Shown here: one piece after another, positions 37,692 to 50,454 of the stretch
How positions within the stretch are numbered: the first letter of the stretch is position 1
Layout: each line of letters starts with the position of its first letter
From: Acinonyx jubatus
Lineage: Eukaryota > Chordata > Mammalia > Carnivora > Felidae
Reading direction: 5' to 3'
Assembly (NCBI RefSeq): GCF_027475565.1
Contig: NC_069381.1
Span: 177,314,501-177,378,500 of the forward strand
DNA length: 64,000 nt
The notes under the pieces: generated by a model
The model's input: the letters and a program-made list of their open reading frames with translations, nothing else
What the model was told of the DNA's origin: nothing
The model's database searches: none
Position numbers and translations under genes: made by a program

Positions 37692-37945
37692 CCAGTATGG
37701 TATAACCTTGGATTGCGAGTAACTTGTTCCGTGAGTGTTCTTCTGCAAGACTAGCAAACATTTCTTGTAAATTTTAACTTCATAAACAAGTGATGTCTTG
37801 CAGTACGAATGGTACGTGACACTAAATGTCACATCATCACAACCCAGCTGATGGTTCTTGAAATTCACTTTGATATACAAGCGCTTTGGATTACAAGCTT
37901 CTCTCCAGAACGAATTATGCCCACAAGCCAAGGTTTTATTATAAT
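37692..37945. mobile_element. Tc1/mariner-type MITE with inverted ends
   Basis: The left end AACCTTGGATTGCGAGTAAC and the right end CAAGCCAAGGTTTTATTA are inverted counterparts, and the interior carries the GATGTCTTGCAGTACGAAT motif seen in a common mammalian mariner/Tigger-type MITE. The family name is not assigned. Apparent open frames on both strands across it are incidental. Confidence 0.72.
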
Positions 37946-39649
37946 TATTTACACTCATGATTTTCGGCATAAATGGGCAAATGAAGTAATAAAAATGCAT
38001 TTGGTATTTGTTGCTTTAGATATATTATCTGGCATGAACAGTTTGTTTCCCTATATTCCAAGGCTTTGGTCATTATCCCCACCTCAACTACTTTCCTCTC
38101 CATGTAATTTTGAAAAGGCTTTATTTCTTCATTAAAAAAAAAATTCTGTAGTTACAGATATGGAAGCATAAAAGGTAAAATACACATTTAAATATTATCT
38201 ATAATATATTCTATCTCATGACAGTTATTGGGCATTTGTAAATGTTTACTTGAACAAAATAAACAAGTTTCAGTGAACACGTTTATTTCAGGTTGATTTT
38301 ATGCTCTAAAAAGATATGTGTATTGGTTCAATAAATTAAAATCAATATAATCACATTTTAGTTTTAAAAAGCTACTTATTGGTTATGAGTATGTATTGCT
38401 TTTATTTATTTGGGCATGTATTGCTTTTATATGTGTAACTATAAAAGATATAATATAAATATTTTAGGATAAGCAAAGAAAAAGCTTGAAGAAAGCAAAT
38501 CCAATATATATTGCTTATATAGCAGTTTTAAACTGATATGCCATCATAAAACATGCCAGAACCACACATTTCTAAATTTCATGAAACATCCTTGTGAATT
38601 CCTTATAATTATAAACTTTTATTTTGATGATTTCTTTCTGGATTAATGTTTCAACCTCCCGGCAGGGGGAAAAAAACTAAGTTTGTCTTTTGACTCTTTG
38701 TAATAGTCTGCTAAATGTAGTGAGGAAAAAATAATTTAAATTTCAAATTCATTTTAATTTCATTACTAAATACCCTTTAGGGAAAACATTTTTTCCTCTG
38801 TCAAGATAATTAATAATTTTAAAGGGTGTTTTCAATATGCATTTGCCTGTAAGAAAATATATAATACCAAGGCTTGGGAAAACAAAAATTATATATTTCT
38901 AGATATGCTATGCTCCATGTATCTACTGGGAGTGTGACTACATTAATATACAAAATTAAACATAAAAGAAACATACTCTTTCTGCAAAGTCAGTCTCTGA
39001 GATAATAGCCTATTAATATCAAAACTAAATAAAATATTTTGCTTCTATTTGCTTACCCAGGTTCTCATTTGTTTCTCAGAACTGTAGCAAGATAATTTCT
39101 GACACAAATGTTTTGCTTTGTGAGCCCTTTCTCTCATATCTCTTCTCATATCAAAATTCCGAAAATATATATTAAGTGACTGTTTTCTGGGATGAATTAC
39201 TTTTTACCTCTGTTGGAAAACATTAAGTTTTTGTGGGAAGAAGGGAAAAAACCAGTGCTAAGTAAAATGCATGTTGAGTAAACTCAAGCACTGAGCATGT
39301 TATTATTATTTTTTTTTACAACCAAGAGCACAAGGTGAGTGGCAATTTTTTTTCTTGTTTGTTTTTACTTAATTGTGAAAGTTTTGTTCTCGAGTGATTA
39401 AAAGATTCATAGTTGTTACAAGGTGGTTGAATATACGATGGATGATGGGTAGAATGTGGCCAGCAGAGGCTTTGGTCCCAAACCAGCCAACAGGACTAAT
39501 CCATCTGATAAAACAGAATGATTTAATCATGAAATATGATTTAGTGTTAGGTAGAAAGTAACCTTTTAATGAAAATATAAGGCCAATATCAGAATAAGAC
39601 TGAGTTACCATGTGTAAAACTTTATAGACTATATTTAAAAAATGTGTTG
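37946..39649. other. AT-rich unique DNA, nothing recognised
   Basis: No gene or named repeat is supported. Confidence 0.45.
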
Positions 39650-39895
39650 AGAATCAACGTGGCATAATGAAGGGGGGGAAGGTTATCATGTTAGATCTAA
39701 CTGGATTTGAACCTTGATTTTGCCTTGAAGAGGTGACTGAATTTACCTGAAATATTTAAATACCCTGCAATTCCTCTTCCTATATAAAATGTGTATACTA
39801 AACAATCTTCAATTATGTTCTAACAATTAAGATAAAAAATGCAAAGTTCAAATAAGTGAGCTCATCCATAGAAAGTGTTCCTTACCATTATTGCC
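39650..39895 (+). mobile_element. Possible MIR SINE, diverged
   Basis: ACTGGATTTGAACCTTGATTTTG at 39700, followed by a region resembling the MIR core and CCTCTTCCTATATAAAATG, suggests an old MIR. Identity is low. Confidence 0.45.
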
Positions 39896-39935
39896 TTCCT
39901 AATGTATATTTTAATAATAGTATATTTTAAATATA

Positions 39936-40382
39936 GTATTTCCCTTTTGCCTGTAAGAATACTTTGCAGGACCCCCAGTGGATGCCTGAAGTCACAGATA
40001 GTACTGAACCCTGTATATACTATGTCTTTCTTATGCATATATACCTATGATAAAGTTTAATTTATAAGTCAGGCACAGTAAAAGATTAACAATAAGTCAT
40101 AATAAAATAGGACAATTAAAAGAATATACTGTGATAAATGATGTGAATGTGGTCTCTCCCCCTCTCAGGATAATCTTCTTGCACTGTACTCACTGTTCTT
40201 ATGTAAAATGAGAGGAAAATGCCTATGTGATCAGATGAAATGAAGTGAATGTCGTAGGTGTTGAAGCTATTGTTGGAGTTCTGATGATACGTCAGAAGGA
40301 TCATATACTTCTAGACTGCAGCTGGCTGTGGCTAAAAGAAACCTGAGAAAGTGAAATCATGGAAAGGAGGGGGACCTCAGTT
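39936..40382 (+). mobile_element. MER44/Tigger-like DNA transposon, near complete
   Basis: GGACCCCCAGTGGATGCCTG at 39971, TATACTATG and the TATGATAAAGTTTAATTTAT stretch near 40047 match the body of a pogo/Tigger-type non-autonomous element, and the right end (GAAATCATGGAAAGGAGGGG at 40355) matches its other terminus. It is a longer relative of the internally deleted copy at 19433-19614. No transposase is present. Confidence 0.75.
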
Positions 40383-42879
40383 ACCTTGTTATACTAGGAA
40401 ACTCTCCTTCGATATGTAGATACCAATGTGTGTCTACTGATAACCTTTAGGCTTTAGGCATGTAGTCCGTGACTAAAAGGTAGATGTAAGAAAAAATAAC
40501 ATGAGCATTATGGATGTACTTATAAAATTAAAGTTCTCTGAAGCCAAACTTTATAGTCCATTTGTTTTGATGTCTGTCAAAAGCCAATTGCAAAATGTCT
40601 GCAAGTTCAAGGTCCAACTACATATTTAGGTTCGATGCCCTTTGTACGTAAATGTTATGCTTTAATAACTGATAAGTTTTCTAAGTTTCTATTAGTTACA
40701 CTAATACTGGGCACTGTTATATTGGCTTGGTTAAAGTGGCTCAGAAATTCTTGCCACCAAGTGAAACCTCCTGTTGGTTTGTTTTTAGAAAACTATTTAG
40801 GAAAGTAGATTGCTTACAATGACATAAAGCAGCAGAAATGGTTTTATGCTTTGTTGTAGTTTCATTGAATTCTATAACCTCGGGCAGGGCTTTAGTGGGA
40901 ATACTACAGCAGATCCTGAAGTTGGAGCCTGTTGTCTGAGGCTCTCAGCTAACTGTACTTGTCACAGCTGAAAGTCAAATGAAATCTGAACAGTGTATCT
41001 CCACTGTTGGCACAGGATTATCCCAAGCAGTGAGTTATGAGAGTGGTGGATAATTGTCGGATAAAACACTTCAAATAATTAGTAATCTTCGTACCTTAAG
41101 ATAGGAATAAACAAAGCCACCTCTTTGAGCATAATTATATTGCATTAACACACACTAATTAAATCTTATAATGATATTTGAATAGTCCCCAAATTTAAAT
41201 GTATATCCCCCATAGCCCATTAGTTAATATGAACTCCCTTTTTGGAAAGTATTTTACCACATTCCCGCCTGACACTAACATCAAGGGTCATTAAGCAGTT
41301 GATAAAAATGTAAAGAATGAGTTCATGACAGAAAAATATGGCCGAAAGTCTTGTTTAAATCATATTCTAAATAGGCTGTACTATTTAAAAGACAAATACT
41401 GTTTATGAAAACATTTTCCCTTTCATATTTAGGTTTCCCAGTGCCAGGAGATTATTTGCTACTTTGGAGAAAATTAGTGAATGTTTGTTGAAATACTGAT
41501 TTACTAATTTGTTTTTGTAAGTCAGTATCAAAAGTCATTAATTTATAGACTATTCCAGATGTAAAGGACATATATGAGTAAAACCAGTTTTCCCATAGAG
41601 CACAGGATCACTGGAATAAACGGCATTTGGGTTTGCCAGTGCATGGGTCAACATTTTATTAAAATATGTGACACATTATTTTGCAATTTATCCGTCCACC
41701 TCCTAGTTGTTCCATCTCCTCTTATGGTTACTGTTATTGGGAACATCTTTTAGTGTTTACACAGGGCAATTAATACTTGTTGAACAGAGAAACGCTGATG
41801 GGTAGAGTAAAACACAAGAATGTGCAAAGGGAAGGCTTACTCTTCTTTGGGCAAAGAGCTCACATGGATTACTGCAACATTTCTTCATCTGAAAGGAACA
41901 CGTACCAAATGGTTTTCACTCTGTATTTGTTGAATACTCAGAATTGAAACATAGCGTTGGAGAAAATATCAGAGTAAAAATTCAGAATGAAATGTTACGG
42001 ATTCAATAATTTTCAAGAATAATTTTGAAGGCTTTTCTAATCAGGGCATTAAAGTTCTGAGTATTTCATGAGTACTAATTTTAATATCTGTTTTCTGCAA
42101 CAGCGAGTTTTTTCAGGAAGACCTCTGCTATTACTTTTATTTTCCTAGAAAAGAACTGGAAACAGTTAAGAGAAACATAAATCCCCAATACTTCATGCAG
42201 TGTTTTGAGACTCCTTATTTACTATTCTAGTGACCTCTGGCTAAACAGCATATTCCACCAGTGAGTTGAATAAATGGCATATTTCCTGCTTTCAGGATTT
42301 TATAATCTGTGTAGTAATTTACATTATTGTACTCACTAATTATCTCAGGCATAAACTCAGGCAGTAAGCTTGTGCCTCAGGTATATTCTCTACCAGAAAC
42401 TCTGTTGTACAGAAGAAGTATTTTCCTCCATCTATAAAGCCCCTTTAAGTAATCGCTACTGCAGAAGCAACCAGTCTGATTTGCACTGATTTTCAGTAAT
42501 ATTTCCGGCAGGCATGCAAGATCCTAAATGCAGTTTCTCGCATCTAAAAATATGAGTTTATAGACACTAGTTTATTGGTAATTTCTGCTACTGGGGAGAT
42601 ATTATTGACTCATATTGGACATTCTTTTGTAACCCTGTCCCATTGAGGAAATCTGGACTAAGTGAAAATACACAATGGGACTTCCTTGATACACAATTTC
42701 CATTTTAAAGATGTTGAAATTGAAGCATACCTGGATGTTAAGTGTGGTAGATAAAATTAGATGTAGAATAAATATTACAAATTACAATTGAGCTCCACAA
42801 GAGTTTAAAAATCAAACAGCAATAAAACACGTATAGCTAGTTAAGTGAACTGCTTAAGTTCATACATGAGAAAAGAATT
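40383..42879. other. AT-rich unique DNA, nothing recognised
   Basis: No gene or named repeat is recognised in this 2.5 kb. Confidence 0.45.
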
Positions 42880-43619
42880 TATACAATGGGGAAAAGATGT
42901 CTTCAACAAATGGTTCTGGGAACACTGGACAGCTACATGCAAAAGAATGAACCCAGACCACTTTTTACACCATAACAAAAATAAACTCAAAATTAATTAA
43001 ATACCTACATGTGAAACCTAAAACAGTAAAACTCCTGAAATAAAACATAGGCATTTCCTTGACATCGGCAATAAAAATATTTTTTAAATACATCTTCTCA
43101 GGCAAGAGAAATAAAAGAAAAATTAAAGTACTGGGACTACACCAAAGCAAAAAACTTTTGCACAGGAAAGAAGACCATCAAGAAAACAAAAAAGCAACTG
43201 ATTGAATGGGAGAATATATTTGCAAATGATATAACTAATAATTTAATATCCAAAATATATAAAGAAGTTATGCAAGTCAACACCAAAACCAAATAATCTG
43301 ATTAAAAAAGGGCAGAGGACCCAAATAGATATTTTTTTTTTCCTGAGAAGACATACAGATGGCCGACATAACACCTGAAAACATGCTCAATATCACTAGT
43401 CATCAGGGAAATACAAATCAAAACCACAATGAGATATCACCACACCTGTCAGAATGGCTAAAATCAAAAGTAAAAGAAATAACATATGTTGGTAAAGATG
43501 TGGAGAAGTAAATTTCATGTATTCTTGGTGGAGATTCCTCAAAAAATTAAAAATATAATTGCCATAGAATCCAGTAATCTCACTACTGGCTATTAACCAG
43601 TGTCATGCACGCACGCGCG

Positions 43620-43667
<48 letters not shown>

Positions 43668-44155
43668 TTCAAAAAGATATATGCAGCCCTATGTTTATTG
43701 AAGCATTATGGAAACAACCTAAGTGTCCATGGCTGGATTAATGGATAAAGATATATCCACACACGATGAAATAATACTCAGCCATACACAAGGGAAATCT
43801 CGCCATTTGTGGCAATGTGGTTAGATCATGAGAGTATCACCTAAGTGAAATAATTAGGACAGAGAAATATAAATATCTGTGATTTCACTTATGTGTGGAA
43901 TATAAAAAAGACAAACAAATGAAACAAAACTTATAGATCTAGAGAACAGGTCAGTGGTTATCAGAAGGGAAGGGTTTTGAGGGCTGTGAAAAAGGTAAAG
44001 GGGTCAATTATATGGTTCCAAATGGTAATGACATATTGTGGTGACACTTTGTATATAATGTATGCAAATATCAAATTATTGTGTTGTGCCCTTGAAACTA
44101 ATATAAAGTTATATGTTAATTTTGCCTTGAAAAGGAAATAAATAAAAGAGTTTAA
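42880..44155 (+). mobile_element. 5'-truncated LINE-1 3' part
   Basis: It begins within ORF2 (AACACTGGACAGCTACATGC at 42920) and follows the L1 C-terminus and 3' UTR to about 44155. Frameshifts and stops are frequent. A CA/CG alternating repeat lies inside at 43606-43665. Confidence 0.87.
43606..43665. repeat. CG/CA alternating repeat, Z-DNA-prone
   Basis: A GCACGCACGCGCGTGCGCGC core followed by about nineteen CA units gives roughly 58 bp of alternating purine-pyrimidine sequence, the type that most readily adopts Z-DNA. Confidence 0.93.
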
Positions 44156-44200
44156 AAGTTCTTTGTTTTCTTTTGCTGCTATTAGAAATTACCATGCAAC

Positions 44201-44418
44201 TCAGGGGTGCCTGGGTGGCTCAGTCGGTTGAGCGACTGACTCCAGCTCAGGTCATGATCTCACAGTTCATGCGTTCAAGTCCCACGTCGGGCTCTGTGCT
44301 ATCAGCACAGAGCCTGGAGCCTGCTTCAGATTCTGTGTCTCCTTCCCTCTCTGCCCCTCCCCTGCTCATGCTCTGTCTCTCTTTGTCTCAAAAATAAATA
44401 AAAACATTAAAAAAATAA
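44201..44418 (+). mobile_element. CAN-SINE with perfect 20-bp target duplication
   Basis: Head GGGGTGCCTGGGTGG at 44204, CT-rich centre, tail ending 44418. ATTAGAAATTACCATGCAAC is repeated exactly at 44181-44200 and 44419-44438, which dates the insertion as fairly recent. Confidence 0.97.
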
Positions 44419-44915
44419 ATTAGAAATTACCATGCAACGCAAATGTGCTCTCTTACACTTCTGGAGTTCAGAAATCTTAAAGCAGTTTCACTGGGCTAAT
44501 GCAAAGCTGTACTTGGATGTGAAAAATTTATATGGTGTAGGTCTAAAAGTATATTCAATTATTTTCTGCCAACTTGATTCTGGCTCTTCCTGTTATACTT
44601 CAAACTGTACTATTACTGGCAAAAAGTGTCAATAATGCAATGTCTGTTGCTTTCTCTAAGGAATATTTCTGAGACAGTCCTCAATGGAAATATTTTATCT
44701 TTATCTTTTTCAGTTGCTTCTAATTAAATCTTAGTGCTCATCCTTTTTCAGTTGAACATTTAACAACGATCTGAAATATTTACAAAGTCTGCCCTTTGAG
44801 GGGCACATAGATTGGTGTGTTTTATAGATAATATTCTAATTATTGCATGTTTGTGAGAGTTCCTTTGGTGTTAAAAGCAAATAAATATATAAAGGGGCAT
44901 GTATGGATTACTTTT

Positions 44916-45132
44916 TTTTTAATTTTGTTAATGTTTATTTTTGAGAGAGAGAGAGAGAGACAGAGCACAAGTGGGGGAGGGGCAGAGATAGAAGGAGACA
45001 CAGAATCCGAAGCAGGCTCCAGGTTCTGTGCTGATAGCACAGAGCCCGACATGGGACTTGAACGCATGAACTGTGAGATCATGACCTGAGCCAAAGTCAG
45101 ACGCTTAACCCACTGAGCCACCCAGGCGCCCC
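44916..45132 (-). mobile_element. CAN-SINE, reverse orientation
   Basis: Head complement GAGCCACCCAGGCGCCCC ends at 45132. A duplication TGGATTACTTTT / TGGACTACTTCT flanks it at about 44904 and 45133. It is inverted relative to the SINE at 44201-44418, 0.5 kb away. Confidence 0.95.
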
Positions 45133-45260
45133 TGGACTACTTCTATTAGCATGTTAAAAAAACAAAGATTAAGATCAATTTAGATTTGTCTACCAAGGTC
45201 CATAAGACATGACAAGGCGTATACTTTCCTTTTTACCTATTTTCCATGATATTGAGAATA

Positions 45261-45420
45261 GTAGCTAGAGCTGCAGCTAAAATCATTAATATTGAAGCTG
45301 CAGGATCCTTGCTTAAGCTGCACTGTTTTATTTATGAAACAGATGATTGTTTCAAAAATCCTGTTTCAGAAGAGTAGTCTAACCCTGTTTACAGTGACTA
45401 CCACTCTGACTAGATAATTA
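45261..45420. repeat. Copy 1 of a diverged direct repeat (unidentified)
   Basis: Shares TTAAGCTGCA, TTTTATTTATGAAA, TTCAAAAATCCT, TTTCAGAA, TACAGTGAC and TCTGACTAGAT in the same order and spacing with 46611-46766. Mismatches are roughly 15 per cent by eye, and copy 1 has about 12 extra bases (AGAGCTGCAGCT) near its start. No repeat family I know matches it. Confidence 0.9.
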
Positions 45421-46610
45421 TAATTTATATTATAATTAAAATGTTCGGATTGGTTTTATTCTCTGCTAGATTGTAATGAAGCTTTACGGGTAGCTATAAT
45501 TAACCTCCACTGATATTAATTATGCATATTTAGGGATCCTGAATTTGCTGATCATGCAGTTCTCTTAAAGATGCCTGGGGCAGCATGGAGTAAAGAGTAT
45601 ACACAGCAGGTTTGCAGCCATGGTATATGCGGTGAGCGAACATGGATGGTTGCTGGAAGTGGCATGCGGAGGTTATTCAGTTCATGTTCATTTTAAATTA
45701 TTTCATTTTCCCCGTTAGGTACATGAAAGCCATATGTGGTGTCACACAATTTTCTCCAAACGAGCTCAGGCTGCCAGTGGTTCAGGCTATCCAACCACCT
45801 GTAAAAGGTGGACGACACTGTTCAATTTTCTACCAGCGATACTTACATCTTCTCCGAGGTTAGCCAAAGGGATCCTGCAAAATTCTGTTCCAGAACATAA
45901 TGGGGACTAAATCTTTATACGGTGTCGTTACGTTTAAAATATCAGGGCAAATGACATCCACTGCTCATATCTCGTCCATTGCTCCCTTTGTTACATCCAC
46001 TCCTCAAGTGCTTTCTCTCTATGGTTCTAATAAAGTATCTAATTTTGTGTTTACTAACGTCAAGAACAGAACCACAATAGGAAGCATGGATGTACAGTTT
46101 AGTAGAACTACCACTTAAAATACAGGAGTATTATGTTTTAGAACTGGCATAAGAACGCAGATTACCCACTTTCTTTGGAACAAGGACACTTAAAAGTCTT
46201 TGGCTTGCTTCCCTTCCTTGTCCTCCGCCCTCCCTCTTCTAACATTTATTTCACTCCGCTCATTTAGTCACCATAAGTGGGGTATAAACCACCACCTTCA
46301 GAAGTGGCACAGACACCAGAAAACAGCTATGGGAGGTATGAGTATACAAACATAACTGTGAAAAATTCAATTTCTTTTAGAGCACTCTCAACCTTAATCC
46401 CAACCATCTCAGCACAATTTGAAATCTCATGGTTTTCAAAATTAGCAACTCCAATAGCCAGAGGGCATTAATTCGTGCCAGATAATGGGTATTTTCCTAT
46501 GGTCATGGGTCAAAAACTCATATTTATTTCCCTGCTTCTTCCAGTTGGCAATATGGTATTCTTTCTACATTTCAGGGCCTGCGTTTGTTTTCTTTCCTCA
46601 GGCTTTCTCA
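45421..46610. other. Unique spacer between the two direct repeats
   Basis: About 1.2 kb with no recognisable repeat. Open frames at 45642-45863, 45900-46118 and 46277-46471 show no domain and are not supported as genes. Confidence 0.4.
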
Positions 46611-46766
46611 GTAGCTTAAAATCATTAATACTGAAGCTACATGACCCTTACTTAAGCTGCATCGTTTTATTTATGAAATAGATCATTGCTTCAAAAATCC
46701 TATTTCAGAATCCTAGTCCAACCTTATTTACAGTGACGACTAATCTGACTAGATTATTGACTAGAT
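46611..46766. repeat. Copy 2 of a diverged direct repeat (unidentified)
   Basis: Counterpart of 45261-45420. Its right edge continues into a short internal repeat in which GACTAGAT occurs three or four times (46745-46790). Confidence 0.9.
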
Positions 46767-46861
46767 AAGATTACTGACTAGATTACCTACTAACAGGCAG
46801 GTCTGAAACTATACAGGATTTTAGGTATTACACTGTTAATATGATAGCCCGCTGCAATTTT

Positions 46862-46895
46862 ACACACACACACACAATGCACACACACACACACT
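46862..46895. repeat. Interrupted (CA)n microsatellite
   Basis: Two CA blocks separated by ATG, ending just before a DNA transposon at 46900. Confidence 0.95.
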
Positions 46896-46899
46896 CATG

Positions 46900-47424
46900 C
46901 AGGTATACCCCACTTTTCAAAAGTGCACATTAGGACACATGTTTTTATGAAAGATCTACATTCATATGTGTTTTTGTTAACTAAAAAATAAAAAGCAAAA
47001 AGGATTTTTTCACTTTTACAGGAAAGGGGTAAAAAGCAAAAATAGCATTCAGCATTTGTTTTGCCACAAACCATTATAGAGTCAGTACTCACCCCTAGCA
47101 GTGACAGTGCCCCTGCCCCCTCTCCCCCGCCTCCCCCCAGCCAAGCTCCTTTTGCAGGAATGACATGCAGCATCTCAGTATCCCAAGCCACCATAACGTT
47201 TCAACTGTGTGTGTGAACATCGACTTTATCTCATTTATTTTGTGCATCCTTAGCAAGATGTGCCCTACGTTTTCAGAAAAGCCTAAAAGAAGTTGTTTTG
47301 GGGGTCTGGAAATGTTTGAAAAAAAATTTATATGAATTAATGATAATTGTTTCTTCACTTAACCTATTTCAGTTTCCAGAAGTTTTCATAGGCAAGCTCT
47401 ACTCTCAGAAAGGACAACCCTGTA
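46900..47424 (+). mobile_element. Tigger-type (pogo) non-autonomous DNA transposon
   Basis: The left end CAGGTATACCCCACTTTTC is a pogo/Tigger-type terminus. The interior (AAAGCAAAAATAGCATTCAGC; CAAGATGTGCCCTACG) and the right end CTCAGAAAGGACAACCCTG at 47404-47422 followed by TA match the same common mammalian element. No transposase remains. Minus-strand open frames across it are incidental. Confidence 0.72.
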
Positions 47425-47545
47425 TATACATATGTATACACACATATATATGCATCTACACAATATACATATATATGTATACATATATGTGCATATAAAC
47501 ATATATGTATTAATATATGATATGTATTTATATATGTACACAAAT
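47425..47545. repeat. TA/CA-rich low-complexity tract
   Basis: About 120 bp of alternating TATATACA-type sequence immediately after the transposon end. Confidence 0.9.
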
Positions 47546-50190
47546 ACAGAGTACATGTATGCCTATCTCTATAATAATCTGTGTATTATCATTCATACCA
47601 ACATCTATCTATGTATATGAACAGAAACGCTGTATTTCTGGATCAGAAAACAGACTTTTTATTTATTCACAGAGCAATCTGAGCAGCTCTGATTCCCCGT
47701 ACCCCAATCCCCCACAGGGCAATGCAATGAGAGCAGAATGTCACTACATGCAGTGGTTGCACCAGAGCAGATGGAATTATGAAACCTGGAGCTTGTGTAG
47801 GGCAGCTGGTACATCTGACCACTCTCCCTCTGCAGATAGAATAAAAAAGACCTTTGTTCTGGAATACAGACAAATCTTCTCTGCGGATTGATGGGGGCAG
47901 TAGAGAGGGGATCTCTAGATCTCTTTCTCTAGTCTGAAATGTAAAGAAATGATTCAGAATTTATTGTACTTAGAAGCTAAGCAAATGGATCCAGGAGAAA
48001 GGCTATTTTACATTCCCTTGGAGCAGTACAACGTCTAACTTCAAAGTCATGTTTACCATCTAATCCTCTTTAAATCCAATACCAGTGTTCTTTGTTCTGA
48101 AAGCTCTGACCGGGTGGACATATAAAATTATTCATGGAGAATTGTTTCCAAACACCAACATAGAGTGCTTCCATAGATATTTAGTAATCATGGGATCTAA
48201 AGTCCAAGAGATCACTCCCTTCTTCCTAACTAGTGCCCCTAAATTTATAGCATTCTCTTTCCTCCTATCATCCTGGATACCTAGGATAATTTTTTTCAGT
48301 AATGTTAAATATTTTTAACCCATGGTTTTTATTACTGAAGAACAACATTTGTGCATTACACAGCCTGCACAAGTTCGGATATGGAGATCCTTAAATGCTG
48401 GTCAAGGTGTTTAAAACCTATTCTCTCATTAAGGGAGACCATCAATATTTTTCAGCAGGAGTCTGTCCATAGTGTTATGATGATTATTTCAGTAGTATTT
48501 AGTTTGAAATATAAATGTGGAGAAACGGGAGACTGGGAAAATACATTAGAAAATCTCTACAGCAATCCAGGTATAAGATGATGTATTCATGAACAAGAGC
48601 AGCAATGAAAGTAATGACAAGGAGGCATTTAAAGTAGGAGACATTCAAAGGAAAGAACTGATAACCTGAATTTGGAAGTATGGTAGAGTGAAAATTCAAA
48701 ATCACCACACATAAGTGGTCAGGAAAATGAAAATGTCTTTGGTTATAATTAGAGACAAAAGAGAATGTTAGATCTGGTGGGAATAGAGAGCTTTTAGAAA
48801 TTTTATGTTTGAAATGCTAGATTAGACAAGTAGAAAGGCTTAATAGTCCACAGTGTCACTACCAGAATACTGGGCTGTATTGATCATGGGTATGGCAAAT
48901 ACAATTATATTTATGTTATTTCCATTAGAACAGCTAGTTTACCCCTGGTCTTATCCACTTAATGAAGCTATTCTTTCTGGTGGAAACTTAGTCTCATAGA
49001 CAAGCATGACGTGCTCTTTTTATGAAGTCTACACATTTCTAGCCGTGTCATTATTTTCAGGAACATTAACTGTCACAGGTGATATCAAAACCTTAGAACA
49101 TTTTGTCCTCTGAAATCTTCGTAATAGGTTGTGAGTGGATATCTCTTTCTGTTTAGAAACTAAGCTGCACACAATTCCATTTCACTTCATTAGGGATATT
49201 ACATTACGGGTGTTTCCTACCTCTGTGACTTTGTTGTGTATTCAAGTGAAGGTGAATCAACAGAATTGTACTTCTAATGATTTCTCTTTTGCTGTGCAAT
49301 ATTAATGTATTTTATGAATGAATAGAAAATGTGCTTCTAATATTCATTAACAACCAATTGTTCTTTTTAAGTACTATTCCCAAAGATGTTTTCAGTAATC
49401 ATTCTCTGTTTTTTGTTTTCTGTAACACATGGGTCACAACATGATGACAACAAAGATCTTTCTAGATTTTACCTCCTTTTGATACTATTTCATGTGAATT
49501 ATCAGCACTAGAACTTTTAAAAAGTTTTCAAATGATCTAAACTGATATGACTAATAAGTGGTTATAATTCAAGAACAAAAATACACAAAACTAATTATCT
49601 AATTAGATATTATCTGATTTGTTTTGCAAAAATTAAAGCAATTAACTTAGGTCAATACATCAGCCTACCATTAGAACTCTCCTGGTACGTTAAGGTAAGC
49701 TGTGGTGCATATCTGCGTGTTATGTCTATAGCTTTACGCAGGAACACAGCCCTTAATTTCTTGTCTAGCTGCTCTATTTTACTGAATAAACAAATGTAAC
49801 AAAGGTGAACACATAAGTGATATGTAGTAAATTTAATTTTTCAAAGAGAGTAATGCAACGGCTAAGCAGATAAAATAAACAAATTACCATATTTTCAAAC
49901 TACAGACCACTTATACAAGATAAAATGCATGTTACACATGACTTAACCTGGGCACGCACATATTCTGCCATAAGTGGAAGGGGGTGAACACAATAACTCC
50001 ATGTATCCAGATAAAATCACTCATATACCTCTGTCTTAATGATCTACTTTTGTGGCTTTTTTTGGTAGATTTAAATACGCAGTGGGGAAAAAAATTCTCT
50101 CAGGATAACACCCATTTAGTATGGCTTGTATTGAGATGAAAATATGCAACCATAAACTTCCATGGCTCAGATTTTGACAGATGCTAGTTT
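47546..50190. other. AT-rich unique DNA, nothing recognised
   Basis: Open frames at 47517-47891 and 48085-48318 have no recognisable domain. The part around 48500-48760 is faintly reminiscent of an old interspersed repeat that I cannot name. Confidence 0.4.
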
Positions 50191-50207
50191 AAAGGAAAAG
50201 CATTTTA

Positions 50208-50435
50208 TTTATTTTTTTTTAATTTTTTTTTCAACGTTTATTTATTTTTTGGGACAGAGAGAGACAGAGCATGAACGGGGGAGGGGCAGAGAGAGAGGGA
50301 GACACAGAATCGGAAACAGGCTTCAGGCTCTGAGCCATCAGCCCAGAGCCCGACGGGGGGCTCGAACTCACGGACCGCGAGATCGTGACCTGGCTGAAGT
50401 CGGACGCTTAACCGACTGTGCCACCCAGGCGCCCC
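50208..50435 (-). mobile_element. CAN-SINE, reverse orientation, young copy
   Basis: CpG-rich head complement CCACCCAGGCGCCCC ends at 50435. A perfect 17-bp duplication (AAAGGAAAAGCATTTTA) lies at 50191-50207 and 50438-50454. Confidence 0.97.
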
Positions 50436-50454
50436 ATAAAGGAAAAGCATTTTA

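Noticed and set aside
47298..47620. Tyrosine- and isoleucine-rich open frames
   Set aside because: They arise from the TA/CA low-complexity tract at the end of a DNA transposon.
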